Below are positions 1-8,596 of a DNA stretch of 49,968 nt, one piece after another; within the stretch, counting starts at the first letter, position 1, and the number at the start of each line of letters is the position of its first letter. The notes beneath the pieces were generated by a model. The model had not been told where the DNA came from and did not search any database. It worked only from the letters and a program-made list of their open reading frames with translations. The DNA comes from Lachnospiraceae bacterium UBA935 (lineage in GTDB: Bacteria; Bacillota; Clostridia; Lachnospirales; Lachnospiraceae), in the NCBI GenBank assembly GCA_002293525.1, contig DBDJ01000057.1, positions 1 to 49,968 on the forward strand, given 5' to 3'. Both the position numbers and the translations under genes were made by a program.

Positions 1-38
1 GGAGCACTTTCCTATAGAATAAACAAAGGAGTAGACGC

Positions 39-2585
39 ATGGGAACCTATCAAAATGAAATGACCGACATAACTGACATCCCGAAAACCGCCCGAATTGA
101 TCGGCTGGTTGAGCATTTATACCGGGACATGCCGCAGATCGAAGCAGCTAGGGCCAGGCTAGTTACCGAGTCCTATCAGGCCACCGAACGAGAACCGCTG
201 ATTATCCGCCGGGCTAAGGCGTTTGCGCATATTTTGAAGAATATACCGATAACAATCCGGGAGGAGGAGCTGATCGTCGGCAGTACCACCATTGCGCCGC
301 GGGGCTGCCAGACCTATCCGGAATTTTCTTATGAATGGCTGGAAGCAGAATTTGACACGGTGGCCACCCGGAGCGCCGATCCTTTTTATATCAGCGAAGA
401 GACCAAGACGCAGCTGCGGGAAGCCAACCGCTACTGGGCGGGGAAGACCACCAGCGAGCTGGCCACTTCTTATATGGAGCCGGAAACGTTGCTGGCGATG
501 GAACATGATATGTTTTCGCCGGGCAATTATTTTTATAACGGGGTAGGCCATATCACCGTTCATTATGACAAGGTCATTGCCATCGGCTATGACGGCATTC
601 ACCGGGAGGCGGAGGCCGAACTGGCGGCTTGCCGGCCGGGCGACGGCAATTATGTGACCAAATCGCGTTTTCTGCAGGCGGTGATGATTTGCTGTGAGGC
701 CGCCGTGGCCTATGCCGGCCGTTATGCCGAGCTGGCAGAGCAGGAGGCAGCCCGGTGCCGTGAGGCGGTTCGGAAGGCGGAGCTCAAGCAGATTGCCGCG
801 AATTGCCGGAAGGTACCCGCTACAGGTGCCAACAGTTTTTATGAAGCCTGCCAGTCGTTCTGGTTCGTCCAGCAGCTGATTCAGATCGAATCCAGCGGCC
901 ATTCGATTTCCCCTGGCCGCTTTGACCAGTATATGTATCCTTATTATAAAGAAGACAGGCGTCTCGGGAAGTTGACGGCAGAATTTGCCCAGGAACTGAT
1001 TGACTGTCTCTGGGTCAAATTAAACGACTTAAATAAGTGCCGGGATGCTGTTTCGGCAGAAGGATTTGCCGGTTACAGCCTGTTCCAGAACCTGATCGCC
1101 GGCGGTCAGGATGTGGAAGGCCGTGACGCGACCAATGATCTGTCCTATATGGTTCTGCAGGCTTCGATGCATGTTCAGCTGCCCCAGCCTTCTTTGTCCG
1201 TGCGGGTCTGGAACGGATCGCCCCATTCCTTTTTGATTAAAGCAGCGGAGCTGACCCGGACCGGGGTCGGACTGCCGGCTTACTTTAATGATGAGGTAAC
1301 CATTCCGGCTTTGTTAAATCGTGGCCTTACCCTGGCAGAAGCCCGGGATTATAACATTATCGGCTGTGTGGAGCCACAGATCGCGGGGAAGACGGAAGGA
1401 TGGCATGATGCGGCCTTCTTCAACATGTGCCGCCCGATGGAACTGGTTTTTTCCCAAGGCCGGGACCGCGGGGTGCAAGTCGGTGTCGTGACGCCGCCGG
1501 TGGAAGAACTGACCACTTTTGAAGCTTTCTATGATGCCTACAAGACACAGATGAATTATATGATCGAACTGCTGGTCAATGCGGACAATGCCATTGACGT
1601 GGCTCATGCCGACCGCTGCCCGCTGCCCTTTCTCTCAGGAATGGTGGATGACTGTCTTAAACGGGGCCGCTCGGTACAGGATGGCGGCGCGATTTATAAT
1701 TTTACCGGACCGCAGGGCTTCGGCGTGGCCAATGTGGCCGATTCGCTGTATGCCATCAAGAAGCTGGTCTTTGACGAGCAGAAGGTCACTTTAAAAGAAT
1801 ATAAGGAAGTCCTGGCCTTAAACTATGGGCAGGGACTATCGCAGGATAAAATTGCTGCGGTCACCGCGCAGATTGCCCAGGAACTCCGGGCGGCGGGCCA
1901 GACAGTCAGGGAAAAGGAAATAACCGCCATCATGAAAACCGTGATTGCGACAGCCGAAGCGCCAGAGATCAAGGAACGCGGCGCCCGCCTGCTAAAACTG
2001 ATTGACCAGGTACCCAAATTCGGCAATGACATTCCCGAAGTGGATGAACTGGCCCGTGATGCGGCTTATACCTACACCAGGCCGTTGGAGACCTATCGTA
2101 ATCCTCGGGGCGGGATCTTTCAAGCTGGTCTGTATCCGGTCTCGGCCAATGTGCCGATGGGTGCTCAGACCGGTGCGACACCGGATGGCCGCTTAGCCGG
2201 CACACCGATTGCGGACGGGGTATCGCCTTCGGCTGGAAGGGATGTGGCAGGACCCACCGCCGCCGCCAATTCCGTGGCCAAGCTGGATCATTGTATTGCT
2301 TCCAACGGGACTTTATTTAATCAGAAATTCCACCCTTCCGCCTTGAGCGGCCGGGCCGGACTGGAAAAGTTTGTCGCGCTGATTCGCTCCTATTTTGACC
2401 AGAAGGGAAGCCATATGCAGTTTAATGTAGTCAGCCGCGACACTTTACTGGATGCCCAGAAGAACCCCGAACAATATAAACATCTGGTGGTCAGGGTGGC
2501 TGGTTACAGCGCCTTGTTTACCACCCTGTCCCGCTCGCTGCAGGATGACATTATTAACCGGACCGAGCAGGGCTTCGGAGCATAA
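39..2585 (+). CDS. Glycyl radical diol dehydratase, B12-independent propanediol dehydratase type
   Basis: This 848-residue protein has the length and ends of the pyruvate formate-lyase/glycerol dehydratase superfamily. The active-site loop reads IIGCVEP with the thiyl cysteine at Cys443, the pattern of glycerol and 1,2-propanediol dehydratases rather than choline lyase. The C-terminal glycyl radical loop is RVAGYSALF with radical Gly822. The expected reaction is dehydration of (S)-1,2-propanediol to propionaldehyde inside a microcompartment, with the radical installed by the activase encoded next. Seen: both motifs and a ribosome binding site (AAAGGAG, 25-31) eight bases before the ATG. Inferred: the substrate, from the neighbouring fuculose aldolase, PduP and PduL genes. 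Glycerol is the main alternative substrate. The upstream promoter lies outside the window. Confidence 0.93.
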   Translation: MGTYQNEMTDITDIPKTARIDRLVEHLYRDMPQIEAARARLVTESYQATEREPLIIRRAKAFAHILKNIPITIREEELIVGSTTIAPRGCQTYPEFSYEWLEAEFDTVATRSADPFYISEETKTQLREANRYWAGKTTSELATSYMEPETLLAMEHDMFSPGNYFYNGVGHITVHYDKVIAIGYDGIHREAEAELAACRPGDGNYVTKSRFLQAVMICCEAAVAYAGRYAELAEQEAARCREAVRKAELKQIAANCRKVPATGANSFYEACQSFWFVQQLIQIESSGHSISPGRFDQYMYPYYKEDRRLGKLTAEFAQELIDCLWVKLNDLNKCRDAVSAEGFAGYSLFQNLIAGGQDVEGRDATNDLSYMVLQASMHVQLPQPSLSVRVWNGSPHSFLIKAAELTRTGVGLPAYFNDEVTIPALLNRGLTLAEARDYNIIGCVEPQIAGKTEGWHDAAFFNMCRPMELVFSQGRDRGVQVGVVTPPVEELTTFEAFYDAYKTQMNYMIELLVNADNAIDVAHADRCPLPFLSGMVDDCLKRGRSVQDGGAIYNFTGPQGFGVANVADSLYAIKKLVFDEQKVTLKEYKEVLALNYGQGLSQDKIAAVTAQIAQELRAAGQTVREKEITAIMKTVIATAEAPEIKERGARLLKLIDQVPKFGNDIPEVDELARDAAYTYTRPLETYRNPRGGIFQAGLYPVSANVPMGAQTGATPDGRLAGTPIADGVSPSAGRDVAGPTAAANSVAKLDHCIASNGTLFNQKFHPSALSGRAGLEKFVALIRSYFDQKGSHMQFNVVSRDTLLDAQKNPEQYKHLVVRVAGYSALFTTLSRSLQDDIINRTEQGFGA

Positions 2586-2705
2586 GATCCGGGAAAAGGT
2601 AAGAAGCCAAAATATAGAAGCAAACAAGATAAATAGAGACAGAAGGCATATCTTTGAAAGCGTGGAAGCGAAAGACGCAGAAAGTTATCACAAAGGTATG
2701 AAGAT

Positions 2706-2795
2706 ATGGATATTGAAGGTATGGATATGGAAGGTATGGATATTGCAGATATGGATATTGCGGATATGGATATTGCAGGTATGGATATCGAAAAT
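2706..2795 (+). repeat. Six tandem 15-bp units at the start of the activase gene
   Basis: Six consecutive 15-base units resembling ATGGATATTGMAGRT start at 2706, 2721, 2736, 2751, 2766 and 2781. They encode acidic pentapeptides MDI-E/A-G/D in the activase frame. Each unit begins with an in-frame ATG, so gain or loss of units would alter the length of the N terminus without shifting the frame. Confidence 0.9.
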
Positions 2796-3617
2796 GATAT
2801 TGAAAAACGTTTTAAGGCCAACCGTTCCGGTCATTTACAGACCAAGGGACGTATCTTTGACATCCAGCGCTATTCCATTCATGACGGAAACGGCATCCGT
2901 ACGATTGTATTTTTAAAAGGCTGTGTTCTGCGGTGTCGCTGGTGCTGCAATCCCGAATCGCAGGAATATGCCATTCAGACGATGAAGGTTAAGGGTGAGG
3001 ATAAGATTATCGGCCGGGATGTGACAGTGGCTGAGGTGATGGAGACGGTGGAACGGGACAGGCCCTATTATTACCGTTCGGACGGAGGCCTGACCTTATC
3101 GGGCGGCGAAAGTCTGTGCCAGCCGGAATTTGCCTACAGCCTGCTGCTGACCGCACAGGCGGCGGGCATTCATACCGCTTTGGAAAGTATGGGCGGTGTT
3201 CCCTATTCAGTCATTGCCCGGATCTTGCCCTGTCTGGATCAATATCTGCTGGATATTAAGCATATCAATCCGCAAAAGCATCGGGACTATACCGGAAGGG
3301 ACAACGGCTTGATGTTAGAAAATGCCCGCAAAATCGCTGCTTCCGGGCAGACAGAGCTGAGCATCCGGGTTCCGGTGATACCGGGATTTAATGATACGGT
3401 CGCTGAAATCGAAGATATTGCCCGCTTTGCCGGAAGCCTTCCCAGTGTCAAGAAGATCCATCTGCTGCCCTACCATCGCCTGGGTCAGGATAAATATGAA
3501 GGGCTTGGCCGGGAATATCAGATGAAGGATATGGAACCGCCGACGAATGAACATATGATGGAGTTAATGAAGGCGGCGGGGCGTGTTTCCGGGCTGGACT
3601 GCCAGCTGGGCGGCTGA
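2706..3617 (+). CDS. Glycyl radical enzyme activating protein (radical SAM)
   Basis: This 303-residue protein carries the activase radical SAM motif CX3CX2C (Cys73, Cys77, Cys80) and the downstream LSGGES motif that contacts S-adenosylmethionine. It should reductively cleave SAM and abstract hydrogen from the glycine of the preceding dehydratase. The first 30 residues are a pentapeptide repeat unlike the family; recognisable homology begins near residue 46 (KGRIFDIQRYS). There is no second cysteine-rich ferredoxin insert after the SAM motif, so it resembles the compact pyruvate formate-lyase activase layout. A weak AAAGG at 2692-2696 lies nine bases before the chosen ATG. Later ATGs in the repeat are possible alternative starts, so the true N terminus is uncertain. 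Confidence 0.9.
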   Translation: MDIEGMDMEGMDIADMDIADMDIAGMDIENDIEKRFKANRSGHLQTKGRIFDIQRYSIHDGNGIRTIVFLKGCVLRCRWCCNPESQEYAIQTMKVKGEDKIIGRDVTVAEVMETVERDRPYYYRSDGGLTLSGGESLCQPEFAYSLLLTAQAAGIHTALESMGGVPYSVIARILPCLDQYLLDIKHINPQKHRDYTGRDNGLMLENARKIAASGQTELSIRVPVIPGFNDTVAEIEDIARFAGSLPSVKKIHLLPYHRLGQDKYEGLGREYQMKDMEPPTNEHMMELMKAAGRVSGLDCQLGG

Positions 3618-3697
3618 CGAATTCCGCCAGGATGTGAACGGTGTGAACAGTAACGGCTGACTCAGTCAATCTATGAAACGAAACAGGAGATATTATT

Positions 3698-4075
3698 ATG
3701 GAAATTCGGGATTATGTAGGAAATGCCGATAAGGCACGGATTGTCCAGGAACTGGTTCCGGGTAAACAGATTACCATTGCCCACTTAATAGCCAATCCGG
3801 ACCGTTCGCTTTATCAGAAAATCGGCCTTGAGCCGGCGGAAGCAGCCAGTCGGTCTGCGATCGGCATTATCACGATTACGCCGTCGGAAGCAGCTGTGAT
3901 TGCCGCCGACATCGCGGTTAAGGCCGCCAGCGTGGAGCTGGGTTTTGTCGATCGGTTTAGCGGAACGCTGATCGTTACCGGCACGGTATCGGAGACCGAA
4001 GCGTCGCTAAGAGCCATATTGTCTTATACCGGTGAAAAAATGGGGTTTGCATCCTGTGAGATTACGAAAACGTAA
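3698..4075 (+). CDS. pduU: PduU/EutS-type circularly permuted BMC-H shell protein
   Basis: This 125-residue protein matches the EutS/PduU family from end to end. Recognisable segments are VPGKQITIAHLIANP near residue 20, IGIITITPSEAAVIAADIA in the middle and a VDRFSGTLIVTG stretch after it. These hexameric shell proteins are circular permutations of the standard BMC fold and carry a small beta-barrel over the pore. A run of about 14 extra residues precedes the usual start of the family. It follows the activase by 80 bp. A long AT-rich gap with a promoter follows it, so it probably closes the first transcription unit together with the dehydratase and activase. Confidence 0.9.
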   Translation: MEIRDYVGNADKARIVQELVPGKQITIAHLIANPDRSLYQKIGLEPAEAASRSAIGIITITPSEAAVIAADIAVKAASVELGFVDRFSGTLIVTGTVSETEASLRAILSYTGEKMGFASCEITKT

Positions 4076-4164
4076 AAATGTCAAGATATTTGTTTCGATA
4101 CTGTTCACAGACATGATGCCTGGGCAATATGGCGATGACCGCTAAAGCAAATAAAAATAAGTAT

Positions 4165-4193
4165 TTGACATATGTGGTTTTATGTGATATTTT
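4165..4193 (+). promoter_or_regulatory. Sigma-A-type promoter upstream of fucA
   Basis: A consensus TTGACA (4165-4170) is followed after exactly 17 bp by TATTTT (4188-4193). It lies in the 217-bp AT-rich gap before the aldolase and would start the second transcription unit about 95 bp upstream of the aldolase start. A GATATCAT sequence at 4257-4264 downstream of it also occurs near the regulator and transporter promoters. Confidence 0.65.
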
Positions 4194-4298
4194 ATAGATA
4201 AAGACAATAAAAACAACACAACACAACAAGAACGGTTACTATTCATCATAATCATCGATATCATATAAGATACAGGCACACAAGGAGGAAATGTGGAA

Positions 4299-5117
4299 AT
4301 GCTCAACGAATACGAAATCAAAAAAGAGATGTGCGAGATCGGCAAGCGCGTGTACAACCGCGGGATGGTGGCTGCCAATGACGGAAACTTTTCTGTCAAA
4401 TTAAATGACAATGAATTCTTATGCACCCCCACCGGCGTCAGCAAGGGCTTCATGACCCCGGAATATATTTGCCGGGTCGATGCAACGGGAAAGGTCATTC
4501 AAGCCAACAAAGGCTTTAAGCCGTCTTCCGAGATTAAGATGCATATGCGGGTTTATAAAGAAAGACCGGACGTAAAAGCCGTCGTTCATGCCCATCCTCT
4601 GTATGCAACCAGTTTTGCCATCGCCGGTATACCGCTGACCCAGCCGATTATGCCGGAAGCCGTCATCGCCCTTGGCTGTGTGCCGATCGCGGAATACGGC
4701 ACGCCGTCTACCGAAGAAATCCCCGATGCCGTTTCCAAATACCTGCAGTACTATGATGCCGTGCTGCTGGAAAATCACGGTGCCTTGGCCTACGCCGATT
4801 CCCTGCTGGGAGCCTACCACAAGATGGAGTCAGTGGAATTTTACGCTCGGCTGCTCTATCAGTCCAAAGTACTGGGCGGGCCGAAAGAACTGTCACCGGC
4901 TCAGGTCCAGACTTTATATAATCTCAGAAGTCATTACGGTTTGTCCGGAAAACATCCGGCCGACTTATGTCAAAATAAACAAAACGGCAAAGGCTGTCAC
5001 TCTTGCCATGCCTGCCGTCCCGCAGAAGTTTCCGCCGCCAGTGCTCCGGGTACCGGTGCCGATGCCGATCTGGTAGCGTCCATTACCAGGAAAGTCATGG
5101 AACAGTTGGGATTATAA
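4299..5117 (+). CDS. fucA: Class II L-fuculose-phosphate aldolase with C-terminal encapsulation peptide
   Basis: A class II aldolase/adducin-fold protein that should split L-fuculose 1-phosphate into dihydroxyacetone phosphate and L-lactaldehyde. The zinc ligands are visible as HAHP (His97, His99) and ENHG (His160), with family signatures DGNFSVKL and PTGVSKG near the N terminus. The family core ends near residue 210. It is followed by a linker containing a Cys/His-rich stretch (CHSCHAC) and a terminal amphipathic helix ending VASITRKVMEQLGL, typical of microcompartment targeting. The chosen ATG lies 10 bases after AAGGAGG (4282-4288); an in-frame GTG at 4293 is only four bases away. Rhamnulose 1-phosphate is a possible second substrate. 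Confidence 0.9.
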   Translation: MLNEYEIKKEMCEIGKRVYNRGMVAANDGNFSVKLNDNEFLCTPTGVSKGFMTPEYICRVDATGKVIQANKGFKPSSEIKMHMRVYKERPDVKAVVHAHPLYATSFAIAGIPLTQPIMPEAVIALGCVPIAEYGTPSTEEIPDAVSKYLQYYDAVLLENHGALAYADSLLGAYHKMESVEFYARLLYQSKVLGGPKELSPAQVQTLYNLRSHYGLSGKHPADLCQNKQNGKGCHSCHACRPAEVSAASAPGTGADADLVASITRKVMEQLGL

Positions 5118-5132
5118 ACGGGAGGACAGAAA

Positions 5133-6521
5133 ATGCCGGTCAGTGAACAATTGGTCCAGGACGTTGTCAAAGAGGTAATATCCAGACTGCAAATGAACCC
5201 GGTCAGAACGGGATACCGGGGCGTTTTTGAAGATATGGACACCGCGATTGCCGCGGCAGAGCAAGCCCAGCAGCAGGTTCATGTCATGTCAATGGATCAG
5301 CGGGAAAAAATCATATCGATAATTCGTAAAAAAACTAAAGAAAATGCCGAGTTTCTGGCCCAGACAGGGGTCCGGGAGACCGGCATGGGCAATGTCGGCC
5401 ATAAGATTATCAAACACCATCTGGTCGCGGAGAAAACTCCGGGTACCGAAGATATTACGACCGTGGCATGGTCGGGCGACCGGGGACTGACACTGGTGGA
5501 AATGGGTCCCTTTGGGGTGATCGGGGCGATTACGCCTTGCACCAATCCGTCCGAAACCATCATCTGCAATACCATCGGGATGTTGGCCGGCGGCAATACG
5601 GTGGTTTTCAACCCCCATCCGGCAGCAATCGAAACCTCGCTGCTGGCGGTCAATCTGCTGAATGAAGCATCTCTTGCGGCGGGCGGTCCGGACAATATTG
5701 CCTGTTCGGTCGTGAAACCGACCATGGAAAGCAGCGATGTAATGATGAAACATCCCAAGATCGGTTTGTTGGTGGCGACCGGCGGACCGGGAGTGGTCAC
5801 CGCCGTACTTTCTTCCGGTAAAAGAGGAATTGGCGCCGGTGCGGGCAATCCGCCTGTAGTGGTGGACGAAACCGCCGATATCCGCAAAGCAGCGGAAGAT
5901 ATCGTCAACGGCTGTACTTTTGACAATAACCTGCCCTGTATCGCCGAAAAAGAAATCGTAGCAGTAGCCGCAGTGGCGGATGAACTGCTGCACTATATGG
6001 TAACGGAGCAAGGCTGCTATGCCGCCGCTCCGGAAGAAATGGAACGCCTGGCCGCCGTCGTGCTGACCCCGAAGGGGCTGAACCGCAAATGTGTGGGCAA
6101 AAGTGCCCAGCAACTGCTGGCTATGATCGACGTCAAGGTTCCCGAAACCATGCGGTGCATTGTTTTTGAAGGCGCCAAAGAGCATCCGCTCATTAGCGAA
6201 GAGCTGATGATGCCGATTCTTGGTTTGGTCCGGGCCCAGGATTTTGATGATGCCGTGGCCCAGGCAGTCTGGCTGGAGCATGGCAACCGGCATTCGGCCC
6301 ACATTCATTCCAGGAACGTCGTGAATATCACCCAATATGCCAAGGCCATCGACACCGCCATCTTGGTTAAGAACGCCCCGTCCTATGCGGCTTTGGGTTA
6401 CGGCGGCGAAGGCTACTGCACCTTTACTATCGCCAGCCGGACAGGGGAAGGATTGACCAGTGCCAGTTCGTTTACGAAAAGAAGGCGCTGCGTAATGTCC
6501 GACAGCCTTTGTATCCGCTAA
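5133..6521 (+). CDS. pduP: CoA-acylating propionaldehyde dehydrogenase (PduP/EutE family)
   Basis: This 462-residue protein is a microcompartment aldehyde dehydrogenase converting propionaldehyde, CoA and NAD+ to propionyl-CoA and NADH. The catalytic cysteine lies in FDNNLPCIAEKE at Cys269. The first 20 residues (SEQLVQDVVKEVISRLQ) form an amphipathic helix matching the N-terminal encapsulation peptides of PduP, followed by a linker. The ending TIASRTGEGLTSA is characteristic of the family. It starts 15 bp after fucA, with GGGAGG at 5120-5125, so it is co-transcribed and probably shares the lumen with the aldolase. Acetaldehyde is an alternative substrate, but the diol dehydratase context favours propionaldehyde. 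Confidence 0.93.
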   Translation: MPVSEQLVQDVVKEVISRLQMNPVRTGYRGVFEDMDTAIAAAEQAQQQVHVMSMDQREKIISIIRKKTKENAEFLAQTGVRETGMGNVGHKIIKHHLVAEKTPGTEDITTVAWSGDRGLTLVEMGPFGVIGAITPCTNPSETIICNTIGMLAGGNTVVFNPHPAAIETSLLAVNLLNEASLAAGGPDNIACSVVKPTMESSDVMMKHPKIGLLVATGGPGVVTAVLSSGKRGIGAGAGNPPVVVDETADIRKAAEDIVNGCTFDNNLPCIAEKEIVAVAAVADELLHYMVTEQGCYAAAPEEMERLAAVVLTPKGLNRKCVGKSAQQLLAMIDVKVPETMRCIVFEGAKEHPLISEELMMPILGLVRAQDFDDAVAQAVWLEHGNRHSAHIHSRNVVNITQYAKAIDTAILVKNAPSYAALGYGGEGYCTFTIASRTGEGLTSASSFTKRRRCVMSDSLCIR

Positions 6522-6659
6522 GAAGCGTACATGAGCAATGCCCGAAGGGTGATGGGACGCAGTCAGAATGTAACTGTTCAGTAGGCAGTGTTCAACAATG
6601 CTTCTGAATCTTACCTCAAAATATCACCTCAGAATAAATGAAGGAGAATACGATATATC

Positions 6660-7910
6660 ATGGCGAATATGGATTTAAACAACGGAACCAGTCAGATCAA
6701 TGCCAATGATGTGGAAGCGATCGTGAAAAAGGTCTTAGAAAATATGATGGCTACTCCGTCGGCCGGTTTATCTGCCGCTACCAGCCAGCCGGCCGCGAGC
6801 CGGGTCATACCGCGTACATCACGGGTAGCGATGTTAACGGCTTTGGAACAATATGAGATTCGGGAATATCCGGTCCCGCCGGTCGGCGACGGGGATATTC
6901 TGGTTAAAGTAGAAGGGTGCGGTATCTGCGGGACCGATGCCCATGAATTCAAAAAAGATCCTTTTGGTCTGATTCCTGTGGTGCTGGGTCATGAAGGAAC
7001 CGGTGAAATCGTCAGCATGGGAAAAAATGTCACCAAAGACAGTGCGGGTAAACCGCTGCGGGTGGGCGACAAAGTGGTCACCTGTATGATCTTTAAAGAC
7101 AACCCAGAGATTACCATGTTTGACTTAAATAAGCAAAATGTCGGCGGATCGGATGTCTACGGCCTCCTTCCCGACGACGACGTCCATTTGAACGGGTGGT
7201 TTGCCGATTATATCTTGATCCGGGAAGGTTCCACGGTTTTTCAGGTCAGTGACTTGGACCTTAAGTCCCGGATTCTGATTGAGCCGGCCGCCGTCTTGAT
7301 TCATGCGGTCGAAAGAGCCAAGTCCACCGGTATCCTCCGCTTTAACAGCCGCGTTGCGGTGCAGGGCTGCGGCCCCATCGGTTTGCTTTGCATTGCCATC
7401 CTGCGTACCATGGGAATAGAGACCATCGTGGCCGTGGACGGCGAACAGAAGCGGCTGGATTTTGCCAAAGAGATGGGAGCTAAGACCGGGGTCAATTTTA
7501 AGAATCATCAAGGAATCGCCGCGCTGACTGCGGCAGTGGAAGAAGCGTTCGACGGGCATCCGGCTGATTTTGCCTTCCAGTGTACCGGTGCACCGGGCGG
7601 ACATTCCAATATCTATAAATTCATCCGTAATGGCGGCGGGCTATGCGAACTGGGCTTCTTTATCAACAACGGTGACGCGACGATTAATCCCCATCTGGAT
7701 ATCTGCTCCAAGGAATTGACGATTGTCGGTTCGTGGGTATACACCTTACGAGATTATGCGACGACCTTTGACTTCCTGAAACGGGCTGAAGGAATCGGGC
7801 TTCCGCTTAAGAAATTGATTACCCATGAGTATCCGCTGGAACAGATTAATGAGGCACATCGTACGAATCTGAAGATGGAAGGGTTGAAAATAGCAATTGT
7901 GAACAAGTAA
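6660..7910 (+). CDS. Zinc-type medium-chain alcohol dehydrogenase with N-terminal encapsulation peptide
   Basis: A 416-residue medium-chain dehydrogenase. Catalytic zinc residues are visible in GCGICGTDAH (Cys90) and LGHEGTGE (His111, Glu112). The Rossmann motif GCGPIGLL is followed by VAVDGE, whose acidic residue predicts NAD(H). The cysteine lobe for a structural zinc is not apparent. About 55 residues precede the family start, including an amphipathic helix INANDVEAIVKKVLENMM and an Ala/Ser/Pro linker, so the enzyme is probably packaged. It would recycle NADH from PduP by reducing propionaldehyde to propanol, and may also reduce lactaldehyde to 1,2-propanediol. The classic Pdu system uses an iron-type PduQ instead. 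The 138-bp gap before it holds only a ribosome binding site (AAGGAGA). Confidence 0.87.
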   Translation: MANMDLNNGTSQINANDVEAIVKKVLENMMATPSAGLSAATSQPAASRVIPRTSRVAMLTALEQYEIREYPVPPVGDGDILVKVEGCGICGTDAHEFKKDPFGLIPVVLGHEGTGEIVSMGKNVTKDSAGKPLRVGDKVVTCMIFKDNPEITMFDLNKQNVGGSDVYGLLPDDDVHLNGWFADYILIREGSTVFQVSDLDLKSRILIEPAAVLIHAVERAKSTGILRFNSRVAVQGCGPIGLLCIAILRTMGIETIVAVDGEQKRLDFAKEMGAKTGVNFKNHQGIAALTAAVEEAFDGHPADFAFQCTGAPGGHSNIYKFIRNGGGLCELGFFINNGDATINPHLDICSKELTIVGSWVYTLRDYATTFDFLKRAEGIGLPLKKLITHEYPLEQINEAHRTNLKMEGLKIAIVNK

Positions 7911-7946
7911 TTGGTTACAAATAGTTTTGAAAGGAAGTGGCACAGG

Positions 7947-8273
7947 ATGGGAACGAGAATCGGTAATGCGGTGGGGATGATCGAAGTATTTGGATTGGCG
8001 ACAGCGTTTGCCGCAGCGGATGCGGGATGCAAGGCAGCCAATGTCACGATCGAGACCTTCGACAAGAATAAGCCGGGCAATGCGGAGGCTTTACCGGTAC
8101 CGCTGATCGTGATGGTTAAGTTCCGGGGCAACATATCCGATGTCAGGGCAGCATTGGCAGCGGCCAAGCAAAAGGCTGAGGAACTGGCCGGCATCTTATC
8201 CATTCATGAAATCGCCGGTCCGGAGGGAGATACGGAAAAAATGCTCAAACTGAGCGGCATGGATAAATCATAA
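7947..8273 (+). CDS. BMC-H shell protein with an enlarged internal loop
   Basis: A 108-residue single BMC-domain protein. The N-terminal strand-helix NAVGMIEVFGLATAFAAADAGCKAA and later KFRGNISDVRAAL segments fit the family. The segment between them (near residues 36-60) is longer than usual and Asn/Pro-containing, so the pore-facing or edge loop probably differs from canonical PduA. The ATG at 7947 follows AAAGGAAG by nine bases; an upstream in-frame TTG at 7911 lacks a ribosome binding site. It is the first of four adjacent shell genes with gaps of 15-40 bp, so all are likely co-expressed. Confidence 0.88.
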   Translation: MGTRIGNAVGMIEVFGLATAFAAADAGCKAANVTIETFDKNKPGNAEALPVPLIVMVKFRGNISDVRAALAAAKQKAEELAGILSIHEIAGPEGDTEKMLKLSGMDKS

Positions 8274-8305
8274 TTAGAAATTGCGAAAAGCAGGAGGATA
8301 AGAAC

Positions 8306-8581
8306 ATGACACAAATGGCATTGGGAATGATTGAAACCAGAGGCCTGACAGCGGCTATTGAAGCAGCTGATGCAATGAGTAAAGCAGCGGAAGTTACTTT
8401 GATCGGTACGGAAAAAATCGGTTCCGGGCTGGTAACCGTAATGGTCCGCGGTGACGTGGGGGCTGTCAAGGCCGCCGTGGAAGCCGGCCAGGTAAGAGCA
8501 GAAAGCCTGGGCGAGATGGTCGCCGCCCATGTGATTCCCCGGCCCCATAGTGATGTGGAGAAAATATTACCGCATTTTTAA
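8306..8581 (+). CDS. BMC-H shell protein, PduA/PduJ-like
   Basis: A 91-residue canonical hexameric shell protein. It has the family order of LGMIETRGLTAAIEAADAM, the pore loop EKIGSGLV, then VRGDVGAVKAAVEAG and the closing HVIPRPHSDVEKILP. Hexamers of this type tile the facets and their central pore admits small polar metabolites such as 1,2-propanediol. About three quarters of its residues match the shell protein encoded at 9012-9290, so the two look like a duplicated pair, comparable to PduA/PduJ. A ribosome binding site (AGGAGG, 8292-8297) precedes the ATG. Confidence 0.93.
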   Translation: MTQMALGMIETRGLTAAIEAADAMSKAAEVTLIGTEKIGSGLVTVMVRGDVGAVKAAVEAGQVRAESLGEMVAAHVIPRPHSDVEKILPHF

Positions 8582-8596
8582 ATAAGGAGCAGGATC

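Noticed and set aside
159..902. A 247-codon minus-strand frame in the diol dehydratase gene
   Set aside because: It is antisense to a well-supported gene and has no recognisable protein features; the same applies to other long antisense frames such as 5289-6335 and 39956-41140.
2452..2916. A Trp/Ile/Leu-rich open frame over the 15-bp repeats
   Set aside because: It is the alternative frame of the activase repeat and of the 3' end of the dehydratase gene; the activase frame is supported by homology.
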